Source: Polyporus tsugae
Lineage: Eukaryota > Basidiomycota > Agaricomycetes > Polyporales > Polyporaceae
Length of the DNA: 64,000 bases
Assembly (NCBI GenBank): GCA_024305745.1
Contig: JAHRBS010000005.1
Span: forward strand, 682,001-746,000
Direction: 5' to 3'
The translations under genes were made by a program, and so were the position numbers. Below the pieces are notes generated by a model. It did not search any database. It saw only the letters and a program-made list of their open reading frames with translations, and was not told where the DNA came from. The number at the start of each line of letters is the position of its first letter. The stretch's first letter is position 1. This document shows, one piece after another, positions 12,098 through 23,100 of this stretch.

Positions 12098-13377
12098 ACG
12101 ACGTGGACGGTGGATGAGAGGACGGCAACGGTGTCTAACGTTGTGCCTTTGATGATGTTTGCCTTGATGCTTTCTTGGATGACTTGATGAGCATAGCAAC
12201 AACACTCTTGTTCTAGTACGATCTCGTTCTGCAGAACGGAATGATCAACTGATTTTTCTGCAAAGCCAATTGTGATACCCCGCATCCAAGGAAGCCCAGA
12301 CGTGTCACGACTGCTCAAAGGCGATTCCGTGGACCAACGATCAGCCTCGTCACAGGCTGGTTCCAGATGCAGGGTGAGTGTGCGTTTCCTGTATTTTCCT
12401 CATCCATGTCTCCGCACGCCATGCGTTCAAACAGGCAAAGGACTCGACGTTCCAACCTTCCGCAACATCCGGCTCGTCACACACTGTCCTTGTCCTCCGA
12501 ACTCGGCTTCGGCTCTTTCGCAACGTAGCTTGGAACAAAGGGATTCATATAGCACTCGCGCCGGGGTGGACGACCTCCGTGGCGTCATCAAGGTGCGCGT
12601 GGCATCCGTACCTAGTGAGGCGAAATTACTGACATTACTCTATGTTACGCCTATCCGCCTCCGCCTTTTACCTCCTCCCCGCCTTTTACCTCCTCCCCGA
12701 CTTGCAACCTGGAAGGTTCCGAATATGTAAGACACGTCTCAGATGCGTCTCAAGCAACGACACTCACTCGCATTTGAATCAGGACGGCAGTGCGAGTGGA
12801 CTCGAAAGCTCCGCAACTTGGAACCGCTCGAGTCGTCCTTCCGCCCAATGTTCCTGTACGAGCGTTGACCGATCCCGGCTCCTGAGATTCTTTCGGGCCC
12901 TCGGTCCTTCATCCCTATGTCAACCCGCGTCGGACATATCCGTCGTATTATTGTGTCATATGCGAGACTTGCCGATCGAACCCAAGCGTACAAACGCTCA
13001 AAGTGGTGCTAGATCGCTCGGAGGCTCAGTGCTGAGGCCTGGCAAGAAATCCCTTTCAACCTTCGATTCTGAAGTTGGACATATATGATAGACCTCACAG
13101 GGACAGTTTGGCGGGGGGCGTCCGAAACGGTAGCGGAGTTGGAGACGACACCTTCCATTCATACTCAACGGTCTGTCGGATGATCGGCTTGCGGATTGAA
13201 TTTCAAGCGCATCTCACCTAGGCCTTCTGTCATCAGCCTGGCTTGCCAATAGTGCAGTCATGAGGCAACATCTGGCAGCGTCTAAAACAACATGTACATG
13301 TGGTATGGCGCAGAAAACATAGGGGCTTTGAGTACTTATAGAGCTCTATATTCTATCGGTTGTCGTCGGAGCCTGCG
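12098..13377. other. Intergenic stretch with a short tandem repeat
   Basis: About 1.3 kb without a gene I can defend. Open frames at 12272-12730 and 12642-13088 show possible splice signals but no recognisable family. Positions 12663-12698 hold two perfect 18-base copies of GCCTTTTACCTCCTCCCC, pyrimidine-rich on the plus strand. Confidence 0.45.
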
Positions 13378-14179
13378 ATGATTTCCCTTCTCGATGTTTC
13401 GCTCTTGAAGGTCCCACTCCTCCTCGCACATGCGGTGTGCACATACAAGGGTATGACGCCTCCGAACACGACAACGCAGACAGTCCCGACGAACACTCGT
13501 TCGTCGCCGGCGACCACCGCGCTCGAGGTTTTGGGCACATGCGCCGCGCTGGCGTCCAAGGCGCGTTCTCTCTCACATGTAGAAGATCACGAATCTGATA
13601 TACTTTCCTCATGTATCTACATAGGGTCTCTTTTGCGGCGTCGGGCTCGCCGAAATCGCAGTCCTTCTCGCCCAGCATTACCCATCCGTCATGTCGAGCG
13701 CCGTCCTCGGCTTCCTCTTCAACCACAATCCGCCCGTCGCGTCCGCGCTGAGCCTCACCCTCACGTCTGCCGCAGGGTGCGTGCTCGGGATCGCAGGAGG
13801 CTTAGGCCGCATGTGGTGCCACCGCACCCTCGGCCGCTTCTACGTCTGGGACATGGTCATCTGCGACCGCCACAAGCTGGTCACCACCGGGCCGTACGCG
13901 GTCGTCCGCCACCCGGGCTACACCGCGTTCGTCGTGATGCTGTGCGGGAACGTCCTGCTGCTGGCGAGCGGGGGATCGTACTTCACGGCGGCGGGGCTGT
14001 GGGACTCGGCGCTGTGGAGGACGGCGACGTGCTTGGTGGTCGGCCACTTGATCTGGGTCGGGGCGAGCCTTTGCTGGCGGACTGCGGACGAGGATGCGAT
14101 GTTGAGGGGCGAGTTTGGGGAGAGGTGGGAGGAGTGGGCGAGGAGGACGCGGTACCGCCTTGTTCCGCTAGTATACTGA
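13378..14179 (+). CDS. Isoprenylcysteine carboxyl methyltransferase-like membrane enzyme
   Basis: Exons 13378-13578 and 13625-14179 (46-base intron, phase 0) give about 251 residues. The C-terminal half has the ICMT/Ste14 signature: KLVTTGPYAVVRHPGY, then a membrane segment, then an acidic helix with EDAMLRGEFGERWEEW and the ending RTRYRLVPLVY. In this family these parts bind S-adenosylmethionine and methylate the C-terminal prenylcysteine of CaaX proteins such as Ras-like GTPases and fungal lipopeptide pheromones, in the ER membrane. Several hydrophobic segments are present, starting with LLKVPLLLAHAVCTY in exon 1. Length is close to the family norm. Agaricomycetes have several divergent ICMT-like genes, so the true substrate cannot be assigned. 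The GTAGAAG donor is weak; an alternative donor nearby would change only the segment joining the halves. Confidence 0.75.
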
Positions 14180-14309
14180 GGCGCTGTGCTATATAGTACC
14201 TACTGCCTGGCGGCTGTTGTATTAATCTTGATAGCGTGTTGCGACGGACAGCGTATCATTGCTGATGCGACCACGGACCCAGCTGAAGTAACCCAAGTTT
14301 CTTCATCCT

Positions 14310-14922
14310 CTACACGCGTGGTGTCCCGTGTGCCCGCGACATACGCTCTGCGATGCTGACGCTAGAAATGTGTGTCTCGCGCGTCAGGACCTGCCTCAGG
14401 ATGTCGGTGATGGCCTGAAGCAGCGGTGCAAGCTCCACCTTGTTACTTATGGTAGTCCAGTCTCGCGAGACGAAAAGGACGAGGGAAGGTGCGATAAGCT
14501 CCTGCAGCGTCCAGCCGCGTGAGTGCCACCGCGCCGTCCTGAACAGCGATCTTGGCGCATCCAGGACGCAATGGCTCTCGATATCCTGCATATACGCAAA
14601 GCATACCTCCGCGTGAGAGTACCAGAGGAACATCGAGTTGATTACCTCGGAAAGCTCGGGCTGCTCGTTTGTCGGTGCAACATGTGTCGTTCCATATGAT
14701 GGTCCGCTGGAATGTAGGACTCGCGGACCTTCGGGTTCGCAAGATATCGAGAATTTTCACCGGTTGCCTTGCATTGCTGGCGGAGGACTTGGGTCTCTTG
14801 CAAAGACTGCTCGTGGTGACCCCAGGTGTGGGATAGTAACTTAGGATCGCGTAACCGCCGGTGACTGCTTCGGGGGAGGAGGAAAAGTGGAGTTTGGCAC
14901 GGTCGGTGCTCAGCAGCCACAT
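14310..14922 (-). pseudogene. HET-domain pseudogene (remnant 4)
   Basis: Minus-strand homology starts at 14922 with MWLLSTDRAKLHF..GGYAILS, but the HET domain is spread over different frames. The frame shifts within the YAILSHTW block, and again after the stretch corresponding to KVRESYI. It shifts once more after WNDTCCTDK, before a clean run from 14633 (FLWYSHAEVCFAY, ARWHSRGWTLQELIAP, SRDWTTISNKVELAPLL) that stops at 14310 just after RMSR. Everything beyond the middle of the HET domain, including the whole C-terminal region, is gone. WNDTCC and WHSRGWTLQEL are shared with the HET gene at 31.0-33.0 kb, so both belong to one subfamily. It cannot make a full protein. Confidence 0.8.
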
Positions 14923-15564
14923 TGCGTCTTTCTGCAGAGGGACTTTGAAAGATCAGGCCAAGCGACTATGAAATAAGGAGGATCGAACGTACCGTGCTGG
15001 TGCAAAGTAGCAAAGAGAACCGGGATGCAGAGGATGCAAAGGAGAACGCCGTCTACTCACCGTTGCACAAAAAGGCGACCTCGCTGTAGCATCGTGGTAC
15101 TGGCATGGACTCGTGATGGCGGTACTTACATGTCGCATGTCAAGGATCCATAACGCGCCGTGAGGAAGCAACGCCCGTGAACAAGGTGTGGGAAAATGTT
15201 TGGTAAGGCGTGAATGTTTGAATTTGGTTTGAATGGATCGCCAGCCTGAGCTAGGCATACATGCTTTCCTCTCGCCCCCATGCTTTCCTCGCCGAATACT
15301 ACTTCTCTCTCTTAAATCCGACTCTTCTGCTCCTATTGCGATGCTGAGGAACCCCATTCTGTACAATTCAGAGTATCGAAATCCCACTTTCGACAGCCTG
15401 GCACAGTTTGAAGCCTTGGACCAGCAAGCGTGAAACGAAGCAACAATTCGATAGTCTGAAGGACACGCTTCACAGGATGGGGACTACGAATGCGGTACGA
15501 TGGTCTTGTATGCAAGTTGCACGCTATGGTGCGAATATTGGTGCCTGCAACGTCGAACCCTTTC
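14923..15564. other. Intergenic stretch
   Basis: This holds the former upstream side of the HET remnant and the region before the decayed membrane-protein copy. No exon or regulatory motif could be supported. Confidence 0.4.
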
Positions 15565-16560
15565 CTATTCAACTCTAAGGTCAATGCTGGGATCAGTTGT
15601 GGAAGTACCGGATGCAGAAGTGGGGCGTAGTGGTGAGTCTACCTAATTCTTTGTTGTCAACGGGATGAGATAAACGTCTCCGCGATTTGTCGCACAGGAA
15701 TGTTCTTCATCGGCATTGGTATCTTGCTTTACTCCCCAATTCCGGGGCACGAAGTACGAATATCCGTCATCGCTGGTCATTGAAAGATAAGGCCATTAAC
15801 CCAAGAGCGGTCATCTTCCACGTATGTGCTTGTGAGTATTCGTGCTATTTGTCCTTCCGGTGAACAGCGAAATCTTGCGGGTTATACACTATACGCATTT
15901 ATGCGGTTTCTTCGCCGTCATATGCGCTGTGCAGTATGCACACACCTATCATTCGGCTTTCCCCCATGTCCCTGTTTTATCCACTCATTGCTTTATCCTC
16001 ACATGCGTATTTTGCATGAATGTGTCTCTAACCCCCCCCAGTAACGCCGTTTAACATCTCTACGTGCACAGCGATCAGCGCATATGTTGCGTCTTTCGTC
16101 CTCGTCAAATGCAATCTCAACGACGCGGAGAAAAGGAAGAACGGAACGCTCCCTCCCGTACTACTCCTGAGCGAAACTCCGCGCCTTCTCCTTTCCAATA
16201 TACCTCTCAGTTTACCGAAAAATCACACCACGGGGGCTTCCGACAAACACAGCTCGTATTCGCATCACCCATCCGCGTCGTCAGGCTCCGCCCTCAGGTC
16301 TTCCTCTCCCATTCAGGAGAAAACGAATTTTCCTGTGGGGGTCTTGACTGATCCACGCGGACTGGTGAGCGTCGACCGAGCATACCCTTTCTGGTTCTTT
16401 CGCTGCGGCAAGCGGACGAACCCCCCCCTGGTAACTCACGAAGGCGTTGACCGGCCATGCGGCGGAGAGGTTGGAGGATCGCGATCGTGCTTCGATGAAC
16501 AACCCGGTCAGGACGGTGATGATGCCTACTAATACCGTGGCCTTGAACATGTTCGCCACG
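15565..16560 (+). pseudogene. Decayed copy of the membrane-protein gene at 10808
   Basis: The order of recognisable pieces follows the intact gene at 10808-12097: FNSKVNAGI near 15568; LWKYRMQKWGVV just before a GTGAGT donor at about 15632; MFFIGIGILLYSP after a CACAG acceptor. Then come a shifted AVIFHVCA block near 15815, a long intron-like gap, YVASFVLVKCNLNDAEKRKNG near 16085, and LTDPRGLVSVDRAYPFWFFRCGKR near 16345. A stop (TGA near 15778) and frame changes interrupt the second exon. The C-terminal membrane pair is deleted: similarity resumes in what is 3' flank in the intact gene (about 16500-16590 against 12120-12190). The piece between FNSKVNAGI and the LW block is also missing. This is a tandem duplicate that has lost function. 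Confidence 0.65.
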
Positions 16561-17275
16561 ATGCTTTGGGATGCAATGAACGTAGATCCATCGAGATGAT
16601 CGACGCTCCTGTATTTGGCGGATCTATCTTGTACGACACAAGGATGGACTAGCTTTCTCTCAACCCACGACGCTGCGTGTTCAAGGACACTCGGACGACC
16701 GCCGAAAGGCGTACATCCATGCATTCGGGTCGTCGCAGGGTGATTCTCGATGCGAGGTGAGTCCTATCTATCTTCGGGTCGATTGCGTTCCTTTTCTGTC
16801 TGCGGGCCTCACGTACAGTATGTCACCGGGCCTTCTCAGAAGCATGTCCAGCCTGGCGATGTGGCAGCCATGACCATCCACATGATGTCTGCGTGCTGCA
16901 CCGCCCATTGGCGCACTGCTACCGCAAACCTTCTTTGCTTCGTTCTAGCGCTTATTCACGCATTACCGCAGGCTCAGCATCCCCTTTGCCGCCTGCATCC
17001 AAGATCGCGATACGTTGTAGCGGGCCCTCCCTTCCATCTTCTCGCTCGAAAACGCGAATCGCGTTCTCGTGTACTGGCTCTGCGGCGAGTCCGGCCGAAC
17101 ATGCTGGGACTGCAAGGCCGCGCTGCAGCGAACCTTGTCTCCCCTTCAACTATATGCCTTCCTTGCGCAGGATGCCTTCGCACGCTTTCCCTCACCCCCC
17201 ACCCCCTCCTCACTGGTTGTTGTCTCGTTGTATTGTTCGCTTACGCCTCTCCTCGCCTCTTGCGACCGCGCCTCG
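16561..17275. other. Intergenic stretch
   Basis: No supported exon. The last 100 bases before 17276 are pyrimidine-rich on the plus strand (CACCCCCCACCCCCTCCTC at about 17193), as often seen upstream of fungal transcription starts. Confidence 0.4.
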
Positions 17276-19171
17276 ATGCCTGTTACGCCTGACCCACATG
17301 ACTATTCCTCGCCAAGTCCCTGGTGGGGAGGCAAGTTCTCGGGGACGTCTGGAGGTGTGAAGCTGTCTCTGGTAACCGACCAACGCTCGGAGAAGCCGCC
17401 GTTCTGGGGTACGTCGCACGCGCTTGGCCCCTACTAGACCTGAGCTGACCGATCAGCCAGAACCACGCCCTACGTATGCGTCTGCGCCCTCAGATGCGAC
17501 AGGAACATCCGGAGGAGCGAAGCCGACTCTAGCAACCAACAAACGTTCCGACCCGCCGCCGTTCTGGGGTGAGCTTCGACGTGTGCGTCCCTAGCTAAGC
17601 CAGCTTGAGCTGACACGACAAGACAGAACCTCGCCCCGCCGACACGCCTGCCTCGTCGGCTGTGACCGCCCCGGCTTCGTTTTCTACCCCCACCGTGACC
17701 TCCCCTGGCCCGGCGGAGTCGGTCCGCAAGGCGCCCGCGCTCAAGGACCAGCACAAACATAAGGAGCACGTAGACGGCGACTCGAACTCGAACTCGAGCT
17801 CGAGCTCGAAAGACGCGAAGCCCTCGTACACGCGCCAGTGGCGGCACCGCGACGCGCAGAGCACGCCCGGGACGCCCACTAGTTCTCATCACTACCATTC
17901 ACATTCCCAATCGTACGGCCATTGGCGCGGACGTGGAGGCTGGCGTCGCAGCCTGGAGCCGGATGGGGGGCACCTAGACGTACACGCGCAGGAGTTCGTG
18001 CCGGGGCGAGGGCTCATTGCGCTCGCGCCGACGGAGGAGGTCGACCTGAACGAGTACGTCAGGGCGGGCGCGCGGAGCGAGACGACGGCGGGGACGATGA
18101 CGTCGTCGCGCGTGTCGGTGTTCGGGTCGAGTTCGCGCTCCCCGTCGCGGTCATCTGCGGAGAGGGATGAGCGGGGAGCGAGGAGCAAGGAGAGGGAGAG
18201 AGCGGAGGCGGAGCGGCAGTGGCATTTGCAGGCGTCGTGGGATGATGCGGACGGGGTGGGCGAGAGTGCGGGGGATGAGTGGATGGGGAGCGCGCCGGGA
18301 GTCGCGGAGCAGGGGGGCGAGGGGACGGAGGAAAATGCTGGTGAGGTGAAACCCGAATCGGAGGGAGAGGGAGATGTGCACCCTCCCGAGTCTGCGGAGG
18401 TTCCGGCCCCTATCTCCCTCGAACCTCCGGCTCCCCCGCCTTTGGCTCCGACGAGCGAGGCGCAAACTGCACTGCCGTCTGTTGCCTTCGGGCTCCTGCT
18501 CGGACGCGCGAAGATGATACAAGAAGGAGCTCGTGTGCCGTATCCGACGGACGTCAAGCCTCCCGGCGCTCACATAAGTGTGTCCGCGAAGACACATAGA
18601 CTCTGGTATGTGGTTTTATCAGGACAATCCTGTTGAGGTGTATTGACGGCCCTGTTGCAGCTATGACCGCGACTTCCTCCTGCAGTTCCAGTGCGTCTGC
18701 ACTGGGCGGCCTACCACGGTACCGGACATTCCACCCTTCTGGTACTCCATCCTCGCTCCGCATGGCTCTCGCCCCGCGGCCGCGCGCACCAGGGAGAAGT
18801 GGGTGCAAGCGTCTCTCGGCGACGATCGCGACCAGGCACCTCTCAAAGACCAGGGCGGGCGCCGCACCGTGGACACTGGTGTGGAGACAAACCAACCAAG
18901 CACCGACGGCCTCGACCGTGACGCGACCACCAGGATCGTAGACGTCGTCTACAACCGTCTCGTGGATGACCGACCGCCGTCTCTGGCGGGCTGCCGGTCC
19001 TTTTCCGGCGAGCTGACGTGCCGCGCGACGCCGTCAAGGGACGATAATGTGTTCGACTACGAAGTGCAGGAGGCACAGCGCGAGCGGCTCGAGGCGCGCG
19101 TGGAGTACTTGGCTGCTGAGGTCAAGGTCTTGCGGCTCGAGCTTGCGCGCATTCGGAAGGTTGTCGGTTGA
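17276..19171 (+). CDS. eIF4E-binding-motif protein related to the eIF4G N terminus
   Basis: Exons 17276-17408, 17461-17568, 17627-18605 and 18661-19171 give about 576 residues; every junction splits a codon and keeps frame. The first two exons end in near-identical 21-residue blocks (TSGGVKLSL...PPFW and TSGGAKPTL...PPFW). Most of the rest is low-complexity Ser/Glu/Arg/Gly-rich sequence. At the exon 3 to 4 junction lies CYDRDFLLQFQCVC, a consensus eIF4E-binding site (YxxxxL-hydrophobic) set in the same context as in fungal eIF4G. No MIF4G or MA3 domain follows; instead the C terminus is a coiled-coil-like helix of about 45 residues (VQEAQRERLEARVEYLAAEV). By family logic it should bind the cap-binding protein eIF4E and could repress or retarget translation. 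Whether it does is inference. It is the second such protein in the window. Confidence 0.7.
17345..17568 (+). repeat. Tandem exon-end duplication in the eIF4E-binding-motif gene
   Basis: The 64 bases at 17345-17408 and 17505-17568 encode the same 21-residue pattern and end in the same PPFW-plus-split-Gly/Glu codon, each followed by a donor. The next exon starts with the same EPRP in both cases. The two introns also share a GAGCTGAC branch-site-like block. This looks like duplication of an exon plus its intron. Confidence 0.65.
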
Positions 19172-20174
19172 AGGCCGGGAACAATGTTGCATATTCAAGC
19201 CCCCGGGGACGGTGGCTCCTTTTGTACCTCGTAGTCTCGCTCGGACTCGGAGAAGATGTGCATTCACGAAGCTCGTTAGGCGTAGGTTCAATTTGTATTA
19301 TAGTGGACCGGCGACCTGGAGCCAGATTTACAAAAGCAGTCGTTGAATCTGAAGCTTGAACTTCGGTTCAACGCCACGGTCATTTGGAACAAAGTCTCTC
19401 GGAGTTTCGTACAGCCCAGTCCAGATATGGGTATGCTTGGTCATCTCCGGCCTTCTTTCGGCCGGCACTGCCACTGCATGATGTTTTTGCCTCCGACTCG
19501 GGCCGAGTCCGATCGCGAGTTCTAACTTGTTCTCGTTCTCTACAAAGCTCCGAAAATCTCAGCAAGAGACGGTATGCACCAAGGGTCCTGCGACGGTATG
19601 TGTAGCTAACTTGTGCACAGTCCTCATCTTCACCGTGATTCAGGCCAATCGTCGAATGCTTGTTGTCAGAAGTTATGTCAGGCAAACGTTCACCGTCAAA
19701 GTTCTGTAGGTGATATTGAACGTACGGCATCCTACTAGTTTGCCACTCGATGACAGTTGGAATGGGACTCATTGTTCTCGGTTAGTATGCCAATACCTTG
19801 TCAAGAGAAGTTTCGCTAATGGAGTTGCGTTCTTTTCGGTGACACCTAGAACGGAATTCACTTAGCCGCGGCTATTGATCACTAACTTCCCCTCTGATTC
19901 GTCTTCGCAAAAAGCGCCACGTTGCACCTTGCATGCATGGCTGACGATTGTCATGGTTCCCCTCCAGACTAGGACTAGTTACACCATTCATCACCCAATG
20001 ACCAGTTGTGCACTTTCTGTCGGTGTCACTGCGGTTACCGAAGGTGCACGATATGTTTCCTCGACTCTATATAACGATCTGTGTGGATGCAGCGATCACA
20101 CCAAACTCTTCTTATATCTCCCACTCACACCCGCCGCTTCTCAGCCGCTGCCCTGTCATATTTTGACTTGAAAT
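19172..20174. other. Intergenic stretch
   Basis: About 1 kb with no supportable exon. The minus-strand open frame at 19380-19772 has no family match. The end of this stretch is the promoter of the reductase gene at 20175. Confidence 0.4.
20068..20074 (+). promoter_or_regulatory. TATA-box candidate for the A-T-R reductase gene
   Basis: TATATAA lies 101 bases upstream of the ATG at 20175. Position and sequence fit a core promoter; no transcript start is known. Confidence 0.4.
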
Positions 20175-23100
20175 ATGCCGTTGATTGCCCCGGGCCAAGA
20201 CCTTCCCGCCCATGTCTTCTCGGACTTCCGTGTCCCGGAAGAACTTCTCAAGCGCAAGGACACTACACTATCACATCTCTATCATTGGAACGCGAAGGCG
20301 AACCCTCACTATCCGCTTTTCGTATACCACGACCCCGCTAGCGCGAAGCTCGAATACATCACGTACTCCACAGCCAACGAAGCTATCAACCGTGCAGCAC
20401 GGTACTTCAAGTATAGGGTTGGTCAGGAGTCCAATGCCGGAACGGGGACACCTATAATCGGTATTCTTGCCAACAGCGGTGCGTCTTCCCACTTCCCGTA
20501 ATGAGCCAAAGACCGACGTATTCTGATGGTGGACAAAAAGATACGATAACTTACGTCTGCGCCATCATCGGCGCATTCCGCGCGGGGTGCTGTGCTTTCC
20601 TCATCTCAACCCGCAACGCGCCCGCCGCCGTGGCTGACATGGCGAAGCATACTGGTGTCTCGCACCTCTTTGTTTCGTCTGACCTGCCCATGAGCGAGCT
20701 TGCCGACGGGGCGATCAGGGCGCTCGCTGCAGACGGCGTGGACATCAAGAGGCACGGGATGCCGTCGTTCGAAGACCTATTCCCCGAGGTACCGGACGAG
20801 GGCAGCTTGTACGAGGAGCCGGTAGAACTGCCAGCAAATTATGACGTGAAATCTTACAGCACGATACTGCACTCGTCTGGTATGCTACTGCATTCTTCAG
20901 TCTGCCAAATGTACAGTATAATGCAACTTTCGTGTTTAGGGTCGACCGGCCACCCCAAGCCTATCCACTTGACACACCAGCGGATGTTTTGTTGGGGATT
21001 GGAGCCGAGTACGTCCGCCCAATGCTCGGCCATGCGGACGTCTGTACTGACAAAGGTGTCGACAGTGAGATGTGGGATAAGCCTGAAGGGAATGATCATG
21101 GGTGCCAACGGATTGCCCATGTTCCATGCGCTCGGGGCGTTCATGTACTCTGCCGCGGTAAGTACATGGCAAGGGACATAGGACCCCGGCCCGTCGGTGC
21201 TCACTATCTACCTGCCTACCCTGTAGCCCATCAACGGCTTTGTGGTAGGGGTGTTCAAGCCATCCTCGCCTCCCATCGTGCCTACCCCCGACGCTGTCTG
21301 GCAAGGCATCTCAAATGTCGGCTCCGACTTCTCGTGGAGTGTTCCGTCGTTCATCCAGGTACGCGTACATGCATCTTCGCACAGAGTATTGTCGTGCTTA
21401 CGACACCATCGCCGTAGGAATGGTCGCGCGATCCCGAGAAGGTGCTTGGCATGAAGAAGATGCGTGGCATTGTAAGCGCATACAGTCATCATTATCGATT
21501 GGTATACGCTCATCCGGTTGGAACAGATGTTTGGAGGCGCCGCTCTGAACGAGCAGGTTGGAAACTCACTCGCTGCGCAAGGCGTATCGCTCTACACCAT
21601 ATACGGAGCGACCGAGGTGGGGATGATCAGCACCTGCACGAGACGTGAGCACGCGCATATACCCTGCTATACCAGTGGCATGAGTCGTCCGCTAACAAGG
21701 TATTCCAGCCAACCCGGACATGGACTGGGCATACTGGGCCGTCACGGCAGGTCTGGAATGTGTCTTCCGCCCCACTGGGGATGGCACGTACGAAGTCATC
21801 ATGCTCGTGAGTGGACCCCGGCCTCGCGACCATTTTTGCTCACGCGTGCACGTTGATAAAAACTGTTCCTGCAGTCCCAGTCAGACGCCCCTCTCCCGGT
21901 ATTCAACACAAGGGTCGGGAATCACGATGCCTACTCCATGAACGACCTTGCCGTCCCGCATCCCACACGACCTGGCCTGTGGAAGATCGTGGGGCGTGCG
22001 GACGAGCAGATCGTCCTGTCCAACGGGGAGAAGACCAACCCGGTTCCGCTTGGTCAGTTTCTCCTTCGCTTCTGCTGTACCTTTCGAGTGACGCTGACAT
22101 CGCTCGCCATGGTGATGTCATGAATAACAGAGATGATGGTCAACGAGGACCCACATGTACGCTCCTCGATTATGTTCGGGCACGGGAGGTTCCAGAATGG
22201 CGTCCTTATTGAGCCGACCGAGGACTTCCTTGTTGACGTGACAGATGTGAAGCAGCTCGAGGAGTACAGGAACAAGATATGGTAGGTTGATATATGCGTG
22301 GTGTAGGAACCGAGTCACTAAAACGCCGCTGTGTCAGGCCTTCTATCGAACGAGTGAATGAGTATGCTCCTCAGCATTCTCGCATCTTTAAGGAGGTATG
22401 TCTTTTCGCCACGCCACGAGCCGCATACAACTGAGCATAACATCCAGATGATCCTTGTGACCCACCCCTCCAAGCCATTCCAGTTCAACGCCAAGGGTCT
22501 CCCCCGGCGCGGCATCGTCCTCACCGAGTACAGCGATACCATAGAGGCGCTCTACCAGGAAGTCGTGAGCAATGCGCATGGCGAGTTCGCTTCGCCTGCT
22601 GTATGGGACGAGTCCCGCACCCTCGCGTTCGTGCGCACAGTGGTGCAGCGCACGCTTCGTCGCGCCCTCTCAGACGACGCTGACATCTTCCGCAATGGGG
22701 CGGACAGCCTCCAGGCGACCTGGATCCGCAACACGCTCCTCCGCGCCGTCCGCGAGACGGACGAGGACGCCGCGAAGCGTCTCCCCATGGACCTAGTCTT
22801 CAGCGCGCCGACGATCGCCGCCCTAGCCAAGCGCGTCCGCAGCATTGTCAGCTGCACTGCGGCCGCGCGTTCGGCCGAAGGGGAGAGGACGCCGCGGGAC
22901 CTCTGGCGGTACGTTGAACGGTACTCCGCGACCCTCCCCACGCGCCCCGCGAACCTCGTCGAGCGGCCCGTCGGCCAGAAGGACGTCGTGCTTATCACGG
23001 GCACCACCGGGGGATTCGGGTGCGATGCGCTTGAGCACCTTCTGCGCGACGGGACCGTCGAGCGCGTGTACGCGTTCAACCGGCCGGGCACTGATGCGCT

